Part shown: piece by piece, positions 59,991 through 64,000 of the stretch
Numbering within the stretch: the stretch's first letter is position 1
Layout: every line of letters starts with the position of its first letter
NCBI GenBank assembly: GCA_963575745.1
Contig: CAUYUJ010020726.1
Coordinates: forward strand, 1,386,969-1,450,968
Length of the DNA: 64,000 bases
Direction of reading: 5' to 3'
Origin: Prorocentrum cordatum
Taxonomy: Eukaryota > Sar > Dinophyceae > Prorocentrales > Prorocentraceae
Notes under the pieces: generated by a model
Told to the model about the DNA's origin: nothing
What the model saw: only the letters and a program-made list of their open reading frames with translations
Databases searched by the model: none
Translations under genes and position numbers: made by a program

Positions 59991-62880
59991 GTATACCTTC
60001 ACCTTTACTTCGAGACCATTGCCCCATGTTGTGGCGAGTACACTACAGGCTGCAGACCGCACCTCATCCTGATGGACGGCGCCTTCGGTGGGACAGAGAC
60101 CTCATGGGACAAGCTCTTAACCTGCGAGGCGCCCCCGAGTTCATCGCAGAGCTGGAGAGACGGTGCGAGAGTTCGGCGAGAGCGTGGCGAAGTTTTCTTA
60201 GAGCAGAGGACCCCTCACTTTCTTGGTTTCACTTGGTGTCGGATGTCACAGAGGCAGCACAGACAGAATTCCTGGAGACCAAGACGAGGGGGCCGTCTGC
60301 TGCATATCGAGAAGAGCGAGATCGACTTCTGGCAATGAGGCGTCAGCTCAGTGTTCACTTTCAGGAAGAGGATCGACTTAGACTCCGTGCTTGCGATCGT
60401 GAGATCAAGCGTGCACGCCGCAGGTTGGACAGAGAGAATGCCGAGGCGCTGCTGAAGGAGGCACAAGTGGCCTCTGACCGTGGCCATACCAGCACAGTTT
60501 GGAAGCTCGCCTTTCAGATCGGGGCGCGCTATCACGGGGTGCGGAGACGACGGTTTAACCTGACCCCAACTTACGCCCCGACGTTGCAAGAGTGGCAGGA
60601 CACGCTGGAGTCCGACGCTAAGGAGGGGGGCTTCTCTGCTGTTCGTCTACGCGGACCAGGCATTCCTCGCAGCGTGGCTTTGGCTACGAGAGAGATTGAG
60701 GACCCAGATGGGGAGTGGAAGGATCTGCGAGGACGACCTGGATCGGCCGCCTACGACGACTGGACGAACACGCTGCAGTGTCTGGAGAAGGCGGCCAGGC
60801 GCAGGTACTCCCCCCCGCACTCCGCCCCCAGCGAGGTGTGGCTCATGGCGATGAGGGCTGCTACTCGAGAAGCACGGGGCGAACCAGCGGATGAAGACCC
60901 TCACGAGCGAAGGCAGCGAGTTCACGTCCCTTGTCCACGACTGGCTGAGCGCATCTTTGAGTTCCTGAGGCAGATTCGGAATACGTGTCGCACTCCCTAC
61001 CAGTGGCACTGGTCAAAAACGTTCCAGTTGAGCAAGGGCAATGACAAGAGGGGCACCAAGGCGATGAGACTCATACACTGCTACTGCCCGTTCGGCAAAG
61101 CTTGGTACAGAGGCATTTTTGTTCGACCTGCGCGCTCAAGACTTCCATTACACGCACATGGATATGCAGCGCACAGGTCGAGGCAGAACGCGCAGCTGGT
61201 TGCTAAACTTCACTCGTGGAGATTACGAAAGAAGCTCGTCTCCCACCTGCAGATCAAAAAAGACATGAGCAACGCGTTCCCTTCGACAGATCACGACATC
61301 CTGGAGCAGGTGATTGGGGAAGTGATCCCCGACATGCAGGACCAACCCTTCTTGCACTAGAGGCATCGTGAGGCGGTCATCGAGGTTGAGGCAGGCGAAG
61401 AGAAGGGCTTCTTCCAACCCACCCACGGCTCGGGCATGGGCGACGGCAACGCGTGTGAGCTGTTCGTGCGGTCGTTCGTCAAGCCGCTGGAGGCGTGGAA
61501 CCAGATCCTCTTGCAGGGCACCCAGGCCACCTTAGATACAGAGAGCGGCGGCTCCGTGCCGGTGATGGAGGCGGCGACGCTGATTGACTCGCCCATCCAC
61601 TCTGAGCAGATCGACATCTCCATGCGCGACTACGCCGATGACGTATCGCAGACCCTGCCGCTGCCGAATGGCAACCCCGTCCACGCAGCGGAGAGGGCAA
61701 AATTGTCGTCTCGTATCTTGTCAGATCAGCTCGAGGAGATAGGAGGGTTTACTCAGAATGTAGACAAGGAGATCATCCTCCCAGTCTTTGTGGGCCCAGG
61801 AGGATACACGGCCACGAGGGCCGTGCTCTCAGGACTCGTCCAGTTCCCAGGGCAAACTCGAGCTGAAACCGTCTACCTCGGAGGACTTGAACATTTGACG
61901 GGTGGTTCGGGGGCTGAAGTTAAATTACGTGTCGACGCTACGCGCTCTGCCTGGACCAAGCTCGGGAGGTTCTGGAACCTGCACTCGTCATTGAAGCTTA
62001 AGAGGATGGCTTTCTTGGGGATTATCCACAGCGCGGCCTACTCGGGCCTCGAGGTCTATATCCTAGGTAAGAAAGACTATGCCAAGCTTGACTCGGTGAT
62101 CTTGGGATTCGTGAAGGTGGCGATGAGGGGCGTTGCCAAGAGAGTAGGGCCAGAGGGAGATAGGATTCGGACACCTTCGGCGAGAGTCATGCACAAGTGG
62201 TTGCGCATCGCTGACTCGAGGACTGAGCTCCTGATCAGGCGCCTCGGCTACTGGCAGCGCCTTGCGGTGAACCCCGCAGATTCGGTTCAGGTGGTTGCGG
62301 CGCTCTTCGGGCACTTTTCTTCGCTGGGCGAGTCTCCGACGTTCACCCCCGACGGTTGGATTCGGTCTGGCGCTAACCCGTGGGCCCTCCAGCTCCAGCA
62401 GGATATCAAGCTCCTCTCGGTCATCCCCACTGGGCACCAGTTCCTGGCGAGAGGCTATTCGATTCGGGACATCTTCACGAACTACCGTGTCGCGCGCCAT
62501 TTCAAGAGCGTGAGTCTCAAGGGTTTTCGGAAGGCCTATTGGGAACAGGAACATGAAGGACCCCTTCGGCCTCCTCCTCAGCACGGGGTTCCACCAGAGG
62601 TTCCACCAGTCCCTGAAGCCCCTCCTCAAGAATACGACTGTGACCTCCCAGGCGAGAACGGGGACCCCTGTGGGCACGTCTTCTACTCCAGAGCGGCCTT
62701 GAGGGCACATCAGTGCCACCACCCGTCGCACAAGATCAGGGTCCCGATGCACCAGCTTGTGGTGACTAACCAGTGCTGCGACTGCTCCTCTACCTTCTCG
62801 TCGGTGGTGCTGGCCAAGAGACACGTGGTACAGTCACTTCGCCGTCGCCGCTGCCTCACAGATTTCAGTGCGTACTCACC
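59963..62880 (+). pseudogene. Reverse transcriptase of the LINE
   Basis: One frame covers the whole domain except for a TAG at 61358. Visible blocks: a basic helical linker ('RLRACDREIKRARRRLDREN'), 'HWSKTFQLSKGNDKRGTKAM' (motif 0/1), 'KKDMSNAFPSTDHD' (motif A, Asp codon 61262), the TAG, 'FFQPTHGSGMGDGNACELF' (motif B, about 61408), 'MRDYADDVSQTL' (motif C, YADD at 61631), 'FTQNVDKEIILP', and 'YLGGLEHL' with a thumb-like region. All core catalytic residues are intact, so reversal of one stop would restore the domain on paper; the copy may be young. Confidence 0.85.
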
Positions 62881-63030
62881 CCCCCCCCCCCCCTGGTTGT
62901 GCCCGACGACCTCCACTGTCCGATCTGCGTGGATCCAGAGTCTGCTCACGAGGCTTTCAGAGAGGGCATGGCCGAGGCCACACTGGCTCAAGAGCCGTTT
63001 CTGACGCTGCAGACACTTCCGACACACATC
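62639..63030 (+). pseudogene. C2H2 zinc fingers at the LINE C-terminus
   Basis: Finger 1: 'GDPCGHVFYSRAALRAHQCH' (starting Cys 62639). Finger 2: 'NQCCDCSSTFSSVVLAKRHV' (about 62770). A third, 'LHCPICVDPES' ending 'LQTLPTHIREAH' (62911-63030), is in a different frame, separated by the C run at 62880-62893. Fingers of this kind are thought to bind element RNA or target DNA. Confidence 0.65.
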
Positions 63031-63061
63031 CGAGAAGCCCACGCGCCGCCCGCCCCCGATC

Positions 63062-63913
63062 TTGTGCTGGATGTCGAGCCTGGCGGAGCGGGCTCTCGCC
63101 ACTGGGACAGAACAGAGGCGACGCGATCTCGAAGGTGGGCGAGGCGATCGGACTCGGAGTGGAGACCGCCGAGGCCGAGGCGCTCGGGGAGCCCCTCAGC
63201 AGCAGCGCGGAGCTGGCCCCGCGGCCGCGACTCCAGGAGCAGGTCAGCCCCCGCAGCAGCAGATCGACGTGTGGGGCGCTACCGACAACCACTACGGGCT
63301 GAGAGGGGACGACGTCAGGAACCTTCCGCCCATCCCGATCGAGCAGGTGCAGCAGATGATGCCCATCCTGATGCGCATGTCCCTCAGGCACGAACAGGCG
63401 ATCAACGCCCTCGAGTCGGCCATCTTCCGTCACGTCCAGCTTCCTGCCAACCACGACGTGCCCCAGTCGATGATGCTCACGGCGCGGTACTACGGGCAGG
63501 AGGCCAAGCGCCTTCGCGAGGCGAACCAGGCCGCCCTCAAGAACGGCGACCCCGTCCCCGAGCTCGAGGCGTTGGGGACCCCTCATCCACATGTGTGGGT
63601 CGCGCTGGTGGGCGCTCTCGTGGGACAGGGCGACAAGGTGGGCCAGGCCAACGCGAGGCAGATCAAGGAGTACCAGGATCGCATGAAAACGGCACCCATC
63701 TCCAACGGCGAACTGGCCGACCAGGTTCGGCACTGCAGGCTGCAGACGACCCACGCGCAGGACAAAGTCAAGATCTGGATCGAGGCCAAAGCGACAGGCA
63801 TAGAGGACACGGTCGTAGCCGCTCTGGTGCAGCTCGGTGGGGTTCACAAACACGGGGCGCCTCCACGCCCCCACAACGCCAGGCTGTTGCAGATTCACCT
63901 CGACGCGCAGTAG
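63062..63913 (+). CDS. Downstream ORF, possibly LINE-associated
   Basis: From about 63200 the frame is strongly protein-like: 'PPIPIEQVQQMMPILMRMSL', 'RHEQAINALESAIFRHVQLP', 'ALGTPHPHVWVALVGALV', ending 'NARLLQIHLDAQ' and TAG (63911). The Gln-rich start is less certain, and an upstream frame ('GEAIGLGVETAEAEALGEPL') may be spliced or shifted into it. I remember similar helical proteins with a conserved 'PH-x-x-W' block downstream of dinoflagellate LINE fingers, but function is unknown. No catalytic motif is visible. Confidence 0.5.
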   Translation: MCWMSSLAERALATGTEQRRRDLEGGRGDRTRSGDRRGRGARGAPQQQRGAGPAAATPGAGQPPQQQIDVWGATDNHYGLRGDDVRNLPPIPIEQVQQMMPILMRMSLRHEQAINALESAIFRHVQLPANHDVPQSMMLTARYYGQEAKRLREANQAALKNGDPVPELEALGTPHPHVWVALVGALVGQGDKVGQANARQIKEYQDRMKTAPISNGELADQVRHCRLQTTHAQDKVKIWIEAKATGIEDTVVAALVQLGGVHKHGAPPRPHNARLLQIHLDAQ

Positions 63914-64000
63914 TGGCCAGGCTGCTGGAGGCAGTGAGAGGAGAAGGGCCTGCAGGCACGCACTGCTCACCTCCCGAGCCGCAGCTCGGAGGCAGAGGGT

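Larger units (their letters stand above)
59300..64000 (+). mobile_element. 5'-truncated LINE retrotransposon
   Basis: Endonuclease, reverse transcriptase, two to three C2H2 fingers and a conserved-looking downstream ORF follow in order and reach the window end. The start lacks the N-terminal endonuclease motifs, consistent with 5' truncation during target-primed insertion. Three lesions interrupt it: a frameshift at a GT run (59951-59962), a TAG (61358) and a frameshift at a 14-base C run (62880-62893). Confidence 0.8.

Overview
Organism. The window reads as nuclear DNA of a core dinoflagellate. It is GC-rich and dominated by non-coding and repeat sequence, with very long trinucleotide microsatellites (GGA/TCC, GAT, GAC). 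Short exons are separated by introns, some with GA or GC donor sites. The retroelement domains are of kinds I recall from dinoflagellate genomes: tyrosine-recombinase (YR, DIRS-like) retroelements carrying a cytosine DNA methyltransferase, and LINEs with C-terminal C2H2 fingers. Assignment to a genus such as Prorocentrum is only a guess. There are no operons, rRNA, tRNA or CRISPR arrays that I can support.

Layout. 0-11.7 kb: repeats, including a degenerate CTTGG-type array with a ~370-bp higher-order period, and a few candidate exons. 11.7-13.1 kb: a small multi-exon gene of unknown family. 14.5-21.4 kb: a decayed YR retroelement in the order Gag-like, reverse transcriptase, front half of RNase H, C5-methyltransferase, back half of RNase H, tyrosine recombinase. 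21.4-32 kb: microsatellites, an ~80-bp satellite and short dispersed inverted-repeat elements. 32.3-35.6 kb: a host gene with one 1.9-kb exon and no recognised family. 38.4-42.85 kb: a seven-exon host gene (about 690 residues, coiled-coil C-terminus) whose exon phases all agree. Three of its six introns are inverted-repeat elements of introner type, two of them with further elements nested inside. 44.5-45.2 kb: a minus-strand LINE RNase H fragment. 46.5-51.6 kb: a second, different, decayed YR retroelement. 56.1-59.0 kb: a host gene with a duplicated exon. 59.3-64.0 kb: a 5'-truncated LINE with endonuclease, reverse transcriptase and zinc fingers, inactivated by two frameshifts and one stop.

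How it fits together. Host coding sequence is a small part of the window and is cut up by small inverted-repeat elements that sit exactly at splice sites. Several of these families also occur between genes here, so the window shows element spread and intron gain together. The autonomous elements that could drive movement (YR type and LINE) are present only as damaged copies. Gene models were built by hand from reading frames, phase agreement and splice-site look; none was checked against transcripts or databases.
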